Below are positions 42,400-54,036 of a DNA stretch of 64,000 bases, in pieces (within the stretch, counting starts at the first letter, position 1; each line of letters opens with the position of its first letter). This DNA is from Isoetes taiwanensis (taxonomy: Eukaryota; Streptophyta; Lycopodiopsida; Isoetales; Isoetaceae): assembly GCA_021234155.1 (NCBI GenBank), contig JAJEKV010000002.1:10776725-10840724 (forward strand), read 5' to 3'. Position numbers and translations under genes: made by a program. The notes below the pieces were generated by a model, which was given only the letters and a program-made list of their open reading frames with translations, was not told where the DNA came from and did not search any database.

Positions 42400-45271
42400 C
42401 AGTCCAGTTTTGTACTCCGTGGCAGCAGTTCCAGTCTTCTCTAACTCTAGGTTACTATAGGGTATCTCCCGTCTTCTCTCAGGGCCGATACTACCTAGTA
42501 CTTTTGGCCACTTTCCAAGAAAGGTGGATGTAAGGATATCCCCTTTGCATGATAGTTGAATTTCCAAACGGATTTGCCTCTGCTGATCACTTATCCATCT
42601 TGTGAGTCCCAATGGCATCTGAAGAACGAGTAAAACCCTATCAGACTTCCGATCCTGTCCAGCTCTCTGTTGTAGTTGCATCCAAACTTCCGGTGATGAG
42701 CCAGGGCCATGAGAGCCACCTCTTGGTTGAACTGATTTTTTATTCTGTCTACTGATGTATCTAAGCCACCAAGAGCCACTCCACGTCGGTGCTTCCATAT
42801 ACACCAAAGAGATATGTTGGTAAGTGTTAGCTGGATGATATCATCCCCTAGGTTGATTAAGATTTCTGGCCGTGATAATTGATGCATGTCCAGCCCAATG
42901 ATTGGACTGACCCATCTCCAGAAGTCGCTTATTTTAGGACAGAAGAAGAGGTGATCCAGTGTCTCTGAGGAGCCACAGCCCAATGGGCAAAGATCGTGGT
43001 GCACTATGTCTCTGTTCAGTAACCAGGTCATATTACATAGACCGTCCTGTAGACTGCTCCAACAAAAAAACTGTAACTTTCTTGAACACAGAGAAGTCCA
43101 GGACTTAGTTAATAGTCTTCTAGTTTCTGCTTGATCTAATCCCAATGTTTCAGCTGCTTTAAGTGGAGGTGGTGGCATCAGCATACCATATATTTTTCTG
43201 ACCTTATAGCAATGCCTGAGAGCATAATAACATTTCTCATTATTTCTTTGAACACCCTTCTGTCCCCTACCTCTACAATAGGAATAAGGGTCCTCAGTCT
43301 AGTCCACGAGATCCATCTATCATTTTCCTATAAGTGCCCCACCTTAGTTACACCTGCCTCACGCCATTTGACAAAGATACGAGGGTGTGCCAGTGCTAGT
43401 GGGAGTTGGTCCTTTTCCCAAATTTGTACATTCCAAAATATGCTAAGATCTCCAGCTTCCCATGGAGCATCAGCCACATGGAAAAGGTCTTGCACTTCTT
43501 GCCAGGCTCCCAGAATTTTCCTCTCATTATAGGGGACGTGCCCGGGCCCATTGTGAACTTATAGAAGAGGCACCCAATCTCCTCCCTTGGAGTAGAGGGT
43601 TTGCCTCTTATTTTGCCTTGATGAAGTCAGAATCTCACAATGTCAATTGCCGGTGATCTATCTTTCTGAATTGCCCGCCAGACAAACTTAGCCGCTAGTG
43701 CTTTTGCCTGAATCATTGGGTCTTTACATCCTAGACCTCCATCCTTTCTGTCTCGACACATTTCTGACCATGCCACCTTCGCTTTTTTCCCCCATATGAA
43801 TTTACGGATAATAACCAGAATCTGGTCATATACATACTTTTGTGCCACTATTGCCGACGAATAAAAGATATGCGTGGCATTGAGGATTGCATTTGCTACT
43901 GTCACTCGTCCCATTGTTGAGAGAGCTTTACAGGACCATAGATTGACCTTTTTTCGAATCTTTTCTATGATAGGAGACCATAGCCCTTTTAGATTATCTG
44001 CTAGATTAAGAGGCATTCCCAAAGAGCTTAACGCCTCTCGAGGCAGCTATTACATGATAGTTCCATGCCCTAACCCTGGCATCAGCAGCCCCATCAAAAG
44101 GCCATATAGTAGCACACTTGGCTGGGTTGATTCCTATTCCGGCGATAGAGAAAAAGGAATCCAATGCATCCTGGAAGGCTTCGAAGCTCTCATCATCGTA
44201 TCTTAAGAAAAGGAAAGTATCATCCGCATACTGCATTATTGTCAGCCTTCTGTCTGATCCAGGGAGAGTTAAGCCATTTACCGTACCTCTTGCCTCCAAA
44301 TATGCAAGTTAGACGATTTGCCATAATCAGAAATAAGTATGGGGCGAGAGGGCAGCCCTGTCTAATTCCTTTCCTAAGGTCAAAGAGACCAGTGGGTTGA
44401 CCATTCACTAGCACTGATGCAGATGCCATCTTATTCAACCCCATGACTAGATTTATGAAGTCCATTTCAAAGCCCATTTGTGCCATAACAGCCTCTAATC
44501 CACACCATCTTAGCGAGTCATAGGCCCGGCGAAAGTCAAGTTTAAGCAGGACACACTTTTGGCTTGAGTGCTTACACCAGTGAAGCCCCTCCCTGGCAGC
44601 CAAGTAATTGTCCAGGATGTCCCTATTCGGAAGAAATGCTGATTGCTCATACCCTATTACACGGTCCAAGATTGGCTTAATTCGGGTAGCTATTACCTTC
44701 ATGATTACTTTGTACAGAATATTGGTCAATGCTATCGGTCTCCATTCATTGATAACCTGAGGCCTACTTACTTTTGGAATGAGTGCAATGAATCCAGCTG
44801 CCAAGGTTGGATGGAGATATCTAACAGCCCAGGCTCCTTTGACTGCAGCGGCAAAGAAGGGACCCAAGATATCCCAGAATTCCACATAGAACTCTGGTGG
44901 GAACCCATCTGGCCCTGGAGATTTCCCAGAGGCTAGAGAACTTAACGCCTTGCAGATTTCTGCATCACCTGGTTCCTGAAGCAATAGTCTGTTCTCCTCA
45001 TCACTTATTGAAAGGTCTTGACGGATGGAAGATAGCCATTTTGAGCATTGGGAGGAATAATCATTTGGAAGAGGATCTTCCTTGAAAAGCCCCTCGTAGC
45101 TATTTCTGAAAAATGATCTTATTTCGGCTTCACCTTTTATGACTTGAAGCTGGTCATCAATTAATGAAGTATGCTGTTCTCAGCCAACCTGGATCCAGCC
45201 AATCTAAAGAAACACTTAGAGTTTTCATGATCCACTTCGGCGTACCACTTAGTCCTAGATCTCACTACGTG
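42400..45271 (-). pseudogene. LINE ORF2: reverse transcriptase and C-terminal region
   Basis: From the 5' side: KWYAEVDHENSKCFFRLAGS, then the RT from 44984: SGKSPGPDGFPPEFYVEFWD, LIPKVSRPQVINEWRPIAL, QSAFLPNRDILDNYLAAREG, catalytic LKLDFRRAYDSLRW, GIRQGCPLAPYLF. A frameshift near 44295 leads to the catalytic MQYADDTFLF (44233-44204). Next come KVNLWSCKALSTMGRVTVAN and IIRKFIWGKKAKVAWSEMC (43627-44022), then the C-terminal Cys/His cluster CPLGCGSSETLDHLFFCP (about 42963-42910). Catalytic motifs are present but frameshifts (near 44295, 44020, 43200) and a stop before the RT make it inactive. Confidence 0.85.
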
Positions 45272-46846
45272 TGTGACGTTCCAGCACAGCATACGGTCCC
45301 AGGGCGTATACTGTACTGCCTCGTCACGCGTACACGCCACCCCGACTGACGTGTACGCCGACGTGTAGCCAGGTTAGTGGCCCTAGGGGGCAACTTGCAA
45401 GGTATGTGCATTTATTATTAATGTGCACATTTACCAATGTGCACATTTATTAAGGTGCACACCTTTCCATGTAGATGCATTTATGCCACCTAGCCATTAA
45501 AGGCAAGTGGGCCATTCCCAATTATCCCACATGCTTAAAGGGATAATTGGAAACCCTAGCCCTAACCCCTTGTCTATTTAGGTAGGAGGAAACCCTAACT
45601 TGCCATTTTCGTCTATAGGATTCTAGAGCTCTGTTTTGGCTGCCCCAGGAGTCAAAACCGCCTCCCAGACTCTGTCTAAGCGAATTGCACCATTAGTTTT
45701 CCTTGATTCGAGCAGTTCAGCAGGATGGTCGAACTCAGGTCAGGAGGAGCAACCCAAGGATCAGGTATTTAGTCAATTTAATAGCCTAAACCGTCTTTCA
45801 GTCATAGAATCAGTAGGTTTAGCCTATTAAATTGCCCATAGCAGCCATCTAGATCTCTAGATACCAGACTCTAACTAAAGAACCTAACTCTATGATATAG
45901 ATTAGATCTAGTTCTTTAGTTCTTCTGTGATGTATATGGATGATGTATCTCTGTGAACTCCTTGTATTGGGAAGGGGGGTAGAGACCCCAAGCCTAGTAG
46001 TTGATGCTCCTAGTTAGCCTCTCTAGCACACTGTAGATTCGGCCTGTGCACAAGAACCACACCTGGTTGTGGGTGAAGGGGCAGACTGGCTTATAAAGAG
46101 GTTCGTGTTCTGACTCTTGAACGATCCCCCTGGTGTGTAAAGTCTACCGGGGATCATTGTAGACTAGGTCCAATGGCTTACCACTGAGTGCGGGTAAGGC
46201 ATGGGTTCGACACCCGTGAAGTGGTGTTCACTTTCCAGTGGGTTAAGTCGAATAAGGGCAGTGGCCCTCTAGTCGCCATGAGTCAACACGTAGATCTCTG
46301 GAGGGAGAGATCCCTACCTTCCCCATCGGAACTGGGGAGATGCAACCCAGGAATAGCCCTTTCGGCTATGCATCCGGCGGGCTACAGTCAGGTCCCAACA
46401 CTTTTCAGCCTACTCTGCAAAGTGTGCACAGGAGGGGCGGATGGAGTGGACAACCCTATGCCATGTTCTTATGCCAGCCAAATCCATTGCCATGAATTCT
46501 GTCTGCAATGAACTCTGGAGACCCAAGCCGTCAGTCAGTCCTTCGAGTCTGAGCCTTGGGTAGGAACCCATATGTATTGTGCTGATCCTTGTCTATGCAG
46601 ATGTTGATGTACCACCCTTCGAGGTGGATATGTGATTATATTATATACTAACATGTATGTTTACGCTTCCGCAGCTAGGTAGGCCCTGAGGGAGACAGGG
46701 TAAAATGACCCCTTCACTCTTCCCACTGGGACTCGTTACGGGTGCAGTGATATGTGGAGGGCCCTGTATCAGTATGGAGCTGGTATGGGGGATGAACTCC
46801 TGTTTGTATACGGTGAGTGCATCGTATACGAGTAGGGGACGTCACA
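45272..46846 (+). mobile_element. Solo LTR (1,575 bp) with ACGTG target-site duplication
   Basis: Starts TGTGACGTTCC and ends GGGGACGTCACA (TG...CA). It is flanked on both sides by ACGTG (45267-45271, 46847-46851), the 5-bp duplication expected of a Ty3/gypsy integrase. It is homologous throughout to the LTR at 20606-22238, in the opposite orientation. With no internal coding sequence and an intact duplication, it is a solo LTR produced by LTR-LTR recombination. The interrupted LINE coding resumes on each side. A candidate promoter (tctatttagg, then aaaccctaac) lies at about 45570-45600. Confidence 0.9.
45418..45470. repeat. Palindromic words repeated in the LTR U3
   Basis: The palindrome atgtgcacat occurs twice (about 45430 and 45450), with a third form aggtgcacacct beside it, spaced about 20 bases apart. 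Upstream of the putative LTR promoter, such repeated symmetric words are plausible transcription-factor sites. Inference only. Confidence 0.4.
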
Positions 46847-46851
46847 ACGTG

Positions 46852-47617
46852 CTTCTTCTTCCTCTATTGCTTTGACTTTGATGCTTAATTCTTCCTTAAG
46901 ATTCTGATGTACAGAGTTAAATGGGTCGAAGACTAAATCTTGTTTCACTTGTCGGATTTGATTGTACAAATCAGCTTTGGTTCTTTGGAATTCCTGGGCC
47001 CGCTCTCTGCCCCATTTCTTTATCCAATCCTTCATTAGTGCACTTTTTCTAATCCATGCTTTCATAGTAGGAAGCTCATCTTCCCTTGATTGTGTCGTAA
47101 TGAATTCTCTGAACGGGGTGCAGAATGCTTCCTTTCCTAAGAGGCCATTATTGAATTTAAAGGGAACATTGCCCCTTCTTCTTGCAGTGGGAAGCTCATC
47201 AAGTATTAGTTTTTGTGGCACATGGTCAGACTGCGAGAAGGCAAGGTCCCCTTCCACATAACATTTATCCATGAACGGGGCCGACTTTTTGGCTAGATAG
47301 AACCTATCCAAGAGGCTGTAGACTCTGTCCATGCCCTTCTGCTTATTTGACCAAGAATATGGGGTGTTCGATGGTGGGAGAAGGACAAATCCATTGTTAT
47401 TGAGAAGGGAGTCCCATGCTACCCTCTCTTCCCCTAGAAGGTTCCTAATCAGCCCTAGCTTTTGGTCCCATACATCTGTCATGTTGAGGTCACCCCCTAA
47501 AATCCAATTTTCCCCTGGTTGGCTGACTAGCCACGTGTTTATTCCATAGCATAGCCCTTTCTGCAGGCTTGTTGGTGGCATATACATTAATCAATCCCCA
47601 ATAGGTTTCGTCTGTTA
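46852..47617 (-). pseudogene. LINE endonuclease (EEP family), 5'-truncated
   Basis: The minus strand reads WGLINVYATN near 47590, then ENWILGGDLNM (the DLN block), GFVLLPPSNTPYSWSN, and FSQSDHVPQ, which holds the catalytic SDH. A linker follows (LKEELSIKVKAIEEEEAR), where the solo LTR cuts in. The N-terminal third of the domain is missing, and there is a frameshift near 47540. In the intact element this domain nicks target DNA to prime reverse transcription. Confidence 0.8.
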
Positions 47618-47630
47618 GTGCCCTCTATAT

Positions 47631-48609
47631 ATGTTAATGCTGATGGGCGATATCCTAGCTTGCAACTCAAGGATAGCAAGATCACGGAAGCAAGCCAACA
47701 AATCATCTATTAAAGAGGCCAATTGACGTCAAGTTTATTGTTGTTTTATAGTTGTGTCCATCGCTGCTAAATTGATTTCCATAGATAAACAAAATTGTTG
47801 GTTTATTTGAATCTTCATGTGATTGGAGGTGCTTTCAAACAATTGGATCGTGTATGCAACCCGACTTGTATAAAATGGCAAACAATTGCATATCTGTTTG
47901 TAGATTTGTTGATGATGGCAAACTAAATCTTGCTTTATTTTATTTTGACAAGATTATGTCTATACGTAGAGATCAAGAGACATTTCAAGTAGAAAACATC
48001 GGCTATCATTTGGATAATAAGATAAGATAAGATAAGATAATGTAAAATAGAACTATTTATTGAAATAAATGCCCAAGGATATGAAACCACACCACTTGCT
48101 CATTATTAGCAAGGGGTATTGAACAAATGAATAACACATAAAGATGAAACATTTAGCTATAGTCCAAGATTCTTCTTTATGCAACTATACTCTAGTGTAC
48201 GCCTTCAAAAAGATAATTGTCAAACGTCCATGGCTATGTAATTCTCATATACAACATTCGTATCTACATTTTTGTAGGAGCATAGGAATGAAGAAAGTCT
48301 TCATAAACATTCACAAAATCTTGGATCTAATGCCCATGAATAGTGGGCCGTCCTTCCCATCGTTGATGCGAAGCTTTCCAAGAAAAGCAAACACTGATCA
48401 AAGTCTAGTAAGGTTCCAGCCATGCAATTTCATCTACACAACTTGATTGAACTACAATATGATTATTTGCCATTGTATTATTACTTCTTTATTGTTGCTT
48501 CTTTATTATCATACTCTTTATATAATCTCATGAACATGAATCTAACAAAGGTTTACTGATGCAATACACAATTGGTCTCATATAGTACTTGTATATGTAT
48601 ACAAGTGTT
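47631..48609. other. AT-rich interval without genes
   Basis: It contains a short (GATAA)n run at 48021-48041. No gene was seen; the 100-codon frame at 48144-48446 has no recognisable features. Confidence 0.35.
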
Positions 48610-49758
48610 TGTAATATGAGGGACTGCATAAAGATTCTCCTAGATTTCTGAAGATTAGCCCAAGGTTCCTTTAGATTCTGCAATATTCTATGTAGATTCT
48701 CCTAGATTCTCGCAGATTCTACGAAGATTCCCCTAGATTCTCCAAGATTCTATCAAGATTCCTCTCGATTCTAAAAGATTTTCCTAGATTTTCTAAGATT
48801 CTCTTGAGATTTCCCTAGGTTTTCAAAGATTATCCCAAGATTCCTCTAGATTTTTCAAGATTCCATGTAGATTCTCTTAGATTTTCCAAGATTCTATAAA
48901 GATTCTCTTAGAATCATAAGATTCTCTTGAGATTGCTCTGGATTCTCTAAGATCCTACGAAAATTCCCCTAGATATAGGGGAATTTTCCTCTGGGAAGAT
49001 TTTCCTCTAGGTTCTTAAAGATTTTATCAAGATTCCCTCAGATTCCCTTACATTCTCAAAGATTCTCTCTTGAACCATGTAGATTCTCTTAGATTTTCCA
49101 AGATCCTATTAAGATTCCCCTAGAATACCTACGATTCTCTTGAGATTCCTCTAGATTCTCTAAGATCATATGAAGATTCCCCTAGATTTTCCAAAATTGC
49201 ACCAAGATTCTCATAGATACCCTTAGATTTCTTCTTAGATTCCTTAAGATTCTACAAAGATTCCCCTAGAATCTTAAGATGTTATGGAGATTCCCCTAAA
49301 TTTTTACTACGATTCCCTTAGATTCTCCAAGATCTATCTAAATTCCCAAGATTTTATAACAATTTCCTTAGATTCTCCTAAATTTCATGGATTCTCTTAA
49401 GATTTCCTAAGATTCACCTAGATTTCCAAAGATTATCCCATGATTCCTCTAGATTCCCGAAGATTCTATGAAGATTCTCCTAGATTCTATGAAGATTCTC
49501 TTAGATTCTCTAAGATTCCATCCAGATTCCCTTAGATTCTCAAAGCTTTTAGGAAGATTCCCCCAGATTTCCAAAGATTCTTTTAAGATTCTCTTGAGAT
49601 TCTCTTAGATTCCTAAAGATTCTCTTAGATTCTTAATGTTCTCCAAAGATTCCCCTAGATTCTCAAGATTCTACGAAGATTCCCCTAGATTTTATTGGGA
49701 TTCCCAAAGATTGTCCAAAATTCCATCTAGATTCCCATAGATTCTTAAAGATTTTATA
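48610..49758. repeat. Degenerate GATTC-rich satellite
   Basis: Over a kilobase made of variants of agattctcctagattc, aagattctatcaagattcc and agattcccctagattct, with GATTC or GATTT roughly every 10-12 bases and a weak longer period near 30 bases. High divergence between neighbouring units indicates an old array. No coding sequence. Confidence 0.9.
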
Positions 49759-50462
49759 AAGATTCCTTTAGATTCTCCTAGGTTCCCAAAGATTCATTTT
49801 AGACTCCCTAAGATTCTCTAAAGATTCCCCTAGATTCCAAAAGAATACCCCAAGATTCCTCTAGATTCTCTAAGATTCTATCAAGATTCTCCTAGATTCT
49901 TTAAGATTCCATTAAGGTTCCTCTAGGTTCTTAAAGATTTTATCAAGATTCCCCTAGATTCCCAAAGAAACGCTTGAGATTTCTACAGATTCTCTTGAGA
50001 TTCCTTTAGTTCCCATAGATTCTATGAAAATTCCCCTAGACTCCCCAAGATTCCATCAAGTTTCCTCTAGGTTCTTAAAGATTTTATCAAGATTCCCTTA
50101 AATTCCCTTACCTTCTTTAAGATGCTCTCTTGGGATTCCCATAGATTCTCTACGATTCTCATGATATTCCTCTGGATTCCCTAAGATCCTATAAAGATTC
50201 TCCTAGATTCCCTCAACTTACCATAGATTCCTTGAAACTCGAAGATTCCAAAAAGATTTTTAGTGTTCAATCACGTTGGCTGCAGCTGCAACAAAATAGT
50301 GCCAAAGCACCACTCATTGGAAAGCTCTCGACGAGAGGAATCTAGTAGCGTAGGTGCCACCTTCATCCGACCCCTCTACCGCAAGCTATGTGCCTTTGAA
50401 GACGATTAAATAAAAGGAAGCTTCCTAGAAAGTCCATTCATAAATATTTTGCTACCTCATTA
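49759..50462. repeat. Higher-order satellite unit A (partial, 704 bp)
   Basis: Aligns base for base, with few differences, to 50834-51537, giving a period of exactly 1,075. It consists of GATTC satellite (to about 50270) and a unique-looking tail with caatcacgttggctgcagct and cattcataaatattttgc. It is the 3' part of the higher-order unit and grades into the older array on its left. Confidence 0.9.
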
Positions 50463-51537
50463 TCTTTTTTATTAATGAGGGTGCCACCTCACCTCCTTTA
50501 AAATAAAAAATCAATTTAATATTAAAAAGTTAATGGTTAGGATTTATGCTCACCCTTTGATCTAACGGTTAAGATTTGCAACACCAAATTCACTTTTTGG
50601 CACCTTCCTTGCACCTTCCTCACAAAAAATCAAGGGCCGATTTCGCCTTCCCCTTCGATCTAATGGTTCACAGATGGGGTGCATGCCCCCATGCATGCCC
50701 ATGCATGCCCCCATCAAAATCTAAGGGCTTAAGCTATGCCACCTCACCAACTTTTTATCCAAAGGCCAAGATCAAAACTTTATATGTAATGTGCTATTTT
50801 ATGACGACCCCCATGAGTTTCTATATACATATTAAGATTCCTTTAGATTCTCCTAGGTTCCCAAAGATTCATTTGAGACTCCCTAAGATTCTCTAAAGAT
50901 TCCCCTAGATTCCAAAAGAATACCCCAAGATTCCTCTAGATTCTCTAAGATTCTATCAAGATTCTCCTAGATTCTTTAAGATTCCATTAAGGTTCCTCTA
51001 GGTTCTTAAAGATTTTATCAAGATTCCCCTAGATTCCCAAAGAAACGCTTGAGATTTCTACAGATTCTCTTGAGATTCCTTTAGTTCCCATAGATTCTAT
51101 GAAAATTCCCCTAGACTCCCCAAGATTCCATCAAGTTTCCTCTAGGTTCTTAAAGATTTTATCAAGATTCCCTTAAATTCCCTTACCTTCTTTAAGATGC
51201 TCTCTTGGGATTCCCATAGATTCTCTACGATTCTCATGATATTCCTCTGGATTCCCTAAGATCCTATAAAGATTCTCCTAGATTCCCTCAACTTACCATA
51301 GATTCCTTGAAACTCGAAGATTCCAAAAAGATTTTTAGTGTTCAATCACGTTGGCTGCAGCTGCAACAAAATAGTGCCAAAGCACCACTCATTGGAAAGC
51401 TCTCGACGAGAGGAATCTAGTGGCGTAGGTGCCACCTTCATCCGACCCCTCTACCGCAAGCTATGTGCCTTTGAAGACGATTAAATAAAAGGAAGCTTCC
51501 TAGAAAGTCCATTCATAAATATTTTGCCACCTCATTA
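50463..51537. repeat. Higher-order satellite unit B (1,075 bp)
   Basis: Full unit: a 371-bp spacer (50463-50833, starting tcttttttattaatgaggg and containing ggggtgcatgcccccatgca) and a 704-bp GATTC/tail part. It ends ...cctcatta, where the Helitron begins. Open frames within it are chance. Confidence 0.9.
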
Positions 51538-51579
51538 TCTTCTTTTTTATTTTGGGATTGCATTGGGTTCCGTGCCAGA

Positions 51580-51615
51580 GGGAACGCCGCATCTTACGCC
51601 GCATGCGGCGTTCCC
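51580..51615. repeat. Inverted repeat near the Helitron 5' end
   Basis: A 13-bp perfect stem (gggaacgccgcat at 51580-51592, atgcggcgttccc at 51603-51615) with a 10-base loop, about 40 bases inside the Helitron's 5' terminus. Confidence 0.7.
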
Positions 51616-51864
51616 TTCTAATTTCCATCCCCCTTGTGGGACGCAGGCTGGCGAAATTGAATGCCATTCCCAGATCTCGAGCTGAGGCGCCAGAATTGAA
51701 TGAGAGAAATTGAGGAGCGAATTTGAATTTCCAGGCTTATACGAAATTGCCTCCTCCTGTTTCAATCCTCCTCAGTTCCAGTTCCAGGCGCCTCAGCTCT
51801 CATTTCCGGCACCTCTCCTCACCTCAGCTCTCAATCTTGGCGCAAAGGTGAGCCATTCTTCCTT

Positions 51865-52377
51865 TTGTTTCCTTTTCTTCCGTTCTTTCCATGCTTACAG
51901 GTTCGAGTAATCCCAAGTCGGGGATTTGTTCGAGATCTTCATCTTGATAAAACCTTGATCTTGATCTTGATAAAATATTTCTTTACGCTGAGTAGAGAAG
52001 AGCAGCATGTCTTTCTTCCTTACGTTGAATCAAGAGCCGTGGTGATATGTGTTACTGATAATAATCTTGGCACTGTAATGGTCCCGAAATTGTTAGCATT
52101 TTTTACAATGTTTACCACAGTCAAGCTTGAGCCGTGTCATTTGGAGAAGATTATCAACGCGGGCCTTGGAAAAATGGGGGAAGGGCGTCTCTGGCAGATC
52201 AAGATTGAGAAGAATGGGAGGGATTTTTTGGTGTCAGCATCAAATGGAGATGCGAATATTGTGTTGAATGTGTTAGAAGCGGCAGGTTTGGCCCAAGAAA
52301 AACCTGTTCGATGTTGCACTGTATTGCAATCCGGTGTCACGTCTATGTATTATTTTTTCCTGATCTGCCGTGAGTGA
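51865..52377 (+). pseudogene. Exon-like coding fragment in the Helitron, protein unknown
   Basis: An open frame of 170 codons. The stretch PYVESRAVVICVTDNNLGT, then HLEKIINAGLGKMGEGRLWQ and NGDANIVLNVLEAAGLAQEK, looks like real protein, while the start (phenylalanine-rich) looks like UTR or intron read through. It is followed by further exon-like pieces on the same strand. I do not recognise the family. It is probably a captured host gene fragment. Confidence 0.4.
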
Positions 52378-52609
52378 GCTCCTTACATTTTCCCCCGGTT
52401 TCCATGGTTATATCTCTTTAAGTGGGCCGAATGGGGCTCCTTCTATGTTGCTCACATTTCCATAGTTGAATCTCTTTTCAACTGGGTATTCGCTCTTCTA
52501 TTTCGAGTAGCAGGTTAGCATTGAATCAGTTTTTCTTCTTCTATTCTGTGCACATTTTTCCTGTTTTCTTTTACCAGTATCTACTAACGTTTTTATCCTT
52601 CTTCATTGA

Positions 52610-54036
52610 AAGGCTGAGTAGAGCTTGGATGTCTGAGAGTTCAACCAGTTCTGCAGGTCCCAAGATTGAAAACCCAAAGGTATGATTCGATATGTTCTTC
52701 TGCTCAGTCCAGAATTCCAACTTAATATTATATATTGGCATTAATTCTTAGTATCTAAGGTCATGCAATTGTCACGTCAGTGGAGTGAATATTGTTGAGA
52801 TGATGCAACCAACTCACCTACTTCTATGTCTCAACTCCATGCCTAAACGTTATTATATATTTTGCAGAGTAAAATCAATGCCGGAATTTTTGCCAATTTC
52901 AATGAGCCTATGGTCGTTCTTCCATAGCTCTATCCATGCCCTTTTAAGTCTTTAGACTTTTAAACATCTGATTCCTTTCCCTTTTGCTCCAAATCAAATA
53001 ACAACTCAAAAATTGTTGTGTACTGGCTGGCGCATTAGAAAGAATGTATGTGATGGTTCTTGCTTCATAATAATGTCAATTATAACTACATGATATTTTC
53101 TACTGTAACAATGATATTTCATTTTTAACATTGCAGGTGCATCTTTGAGATCACGACTGTAGAAGAGGTAAAAGGAGGGCATGTATTTTCTAAACTGAAC
53201 CACAAGGTATATTTCCAATTATTCTGCCACAAAAAGGACAGAAATACAGTTCTTGAGAGAGCTGATTAGCAGCATTTTTTGTCCACATTCTGCTTTTGTA
53301 CTAGCCCATTGTATGGGTCCCATGACCTATTGGTCTTCGTGGACGTTAAAAAAACTATTCTATTCTATTCTATTCTCACATCCTGCTGGATTGATTATTT
53401 GTAACTATCTCGCTTTTGCTACCTTGATCCCATAGAATATCTTATCTTTAAAGTCTAAGAAACATTTCCAACCATAATGCTAATCTACAAGCTATCAATA
53501 TGGTAAGCATAGGTAAAACAATTTCTCAAGATAGTTTTTTTTCCTCTTGACCTTATGCTTGATCATCCGCTGGAAATGCATAAAAATGCTAAAGAATTTC
53601 TGTGTTGTAAAATGTAGAATCAACTTTTAGGATTTTGGTTTAACTTAAGAAAAATATTTGATGCTCACATCATGGTTTGGCAGGTGCTATGGGTCTTTAT
53701 TCGTCATGTTTATTAGTTTGAGGCTTATGATTTTGCCAAGGATTTTAACTTTTTATGTGGACAGTAGGTAGTTGCTGCAGGAATGTCTATGGTTTGCTTT
53801 GAGATGCCATTTACTCCATTTTTTCCAGGTGCATGACTTTTGCTGATTATCTTTCTGTTATATATATCATGAAAAATGTGCTTGAAAATGCATGATGGCT
53901 TCTTCGTTTCCCCCCTCATTTTGCTCATTCTCTGGTTATTAATTCTGTTTCTTTCTCAATCCAGGCTTTTGGCTGTCCCCGGGGTTCTTTGCAGCAGCAA
54001 TGTACCAGTCTAAAAGGTTCTTTACCGAGGTGCGTT
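52610..54036 (+). pseudogene. Series of short exon-like pieces with splice signals
   Basis: Three segments bounded by AG and GT: 52615-52680 (SRAWMSESSTSSAGPKIENP, donor AAAG|GTATGA), about 53137-53207 (CIFEITTVEEVKGGHVFSKL, acceptor ttgcag, donor AAG|GTATAT), and 53966-54029 (FWLSPGFFAAAMYQSKRFFT, acceptor tccag, donor GAG|GTGCG). Their order and strand match the 51865 frame, so they may be remnants of one captured gene. The gene was not identified, and the joins are inference. Confidence 0.4.
53275..53375 (+). mobile_element. Retroposon 3' end with (TATTC)n tail
   Basis: Body ...ggtcccatgacctattggtc, then ttcgtggacgttaaaaaaac, and a tail of four TATTC units (53356-53375). It is the same family as the minus-strand copy at 34085-34215, inserted within the Helitron. 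The 5' limit and target-site duplication were not determined. Confidence 0.6.

Larger units (their letters stand above)
42297..47630 (-). mobile_element. Third LINE (plant L1 type), split by a solo LTR
   Basis: The minus-strand element begins at its 3' end with an A/T-interrupted oligo-T (42297-42319, complement of the poly(A) tail) and runs through the C-terminal region, reverse transcriptase and apurinic-type endonuclease to about 47617. There the endonuclease begins mid-domain, so the element is 5'-truncated. A 1,575-bp solo LTR sits inside it (45272-46846). A target-site duplication for the LINE could not be identified with confidence. Confidence 0.75.

Noticed and set aside
42391-42807. 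138-codon minus-strand frame near the LINE 3' end
   Set aside because: It overlaps the LINE C-terminal coding in another frame. It may include the true C-terminus after a frameshift but is not a separate gene.
48610-50270. Regular short repeats resembling a CRISPR array
   Set aside because: The units are degenerate, contiguous and lack spacers. The context is a plant nuclear satellite.
50576-50896. 106-codon frame in unit B, repeated in units C and D
   Set aside because: It spans the spacer and runs into satellite. The copies have frame-changing indels and no coding signature.
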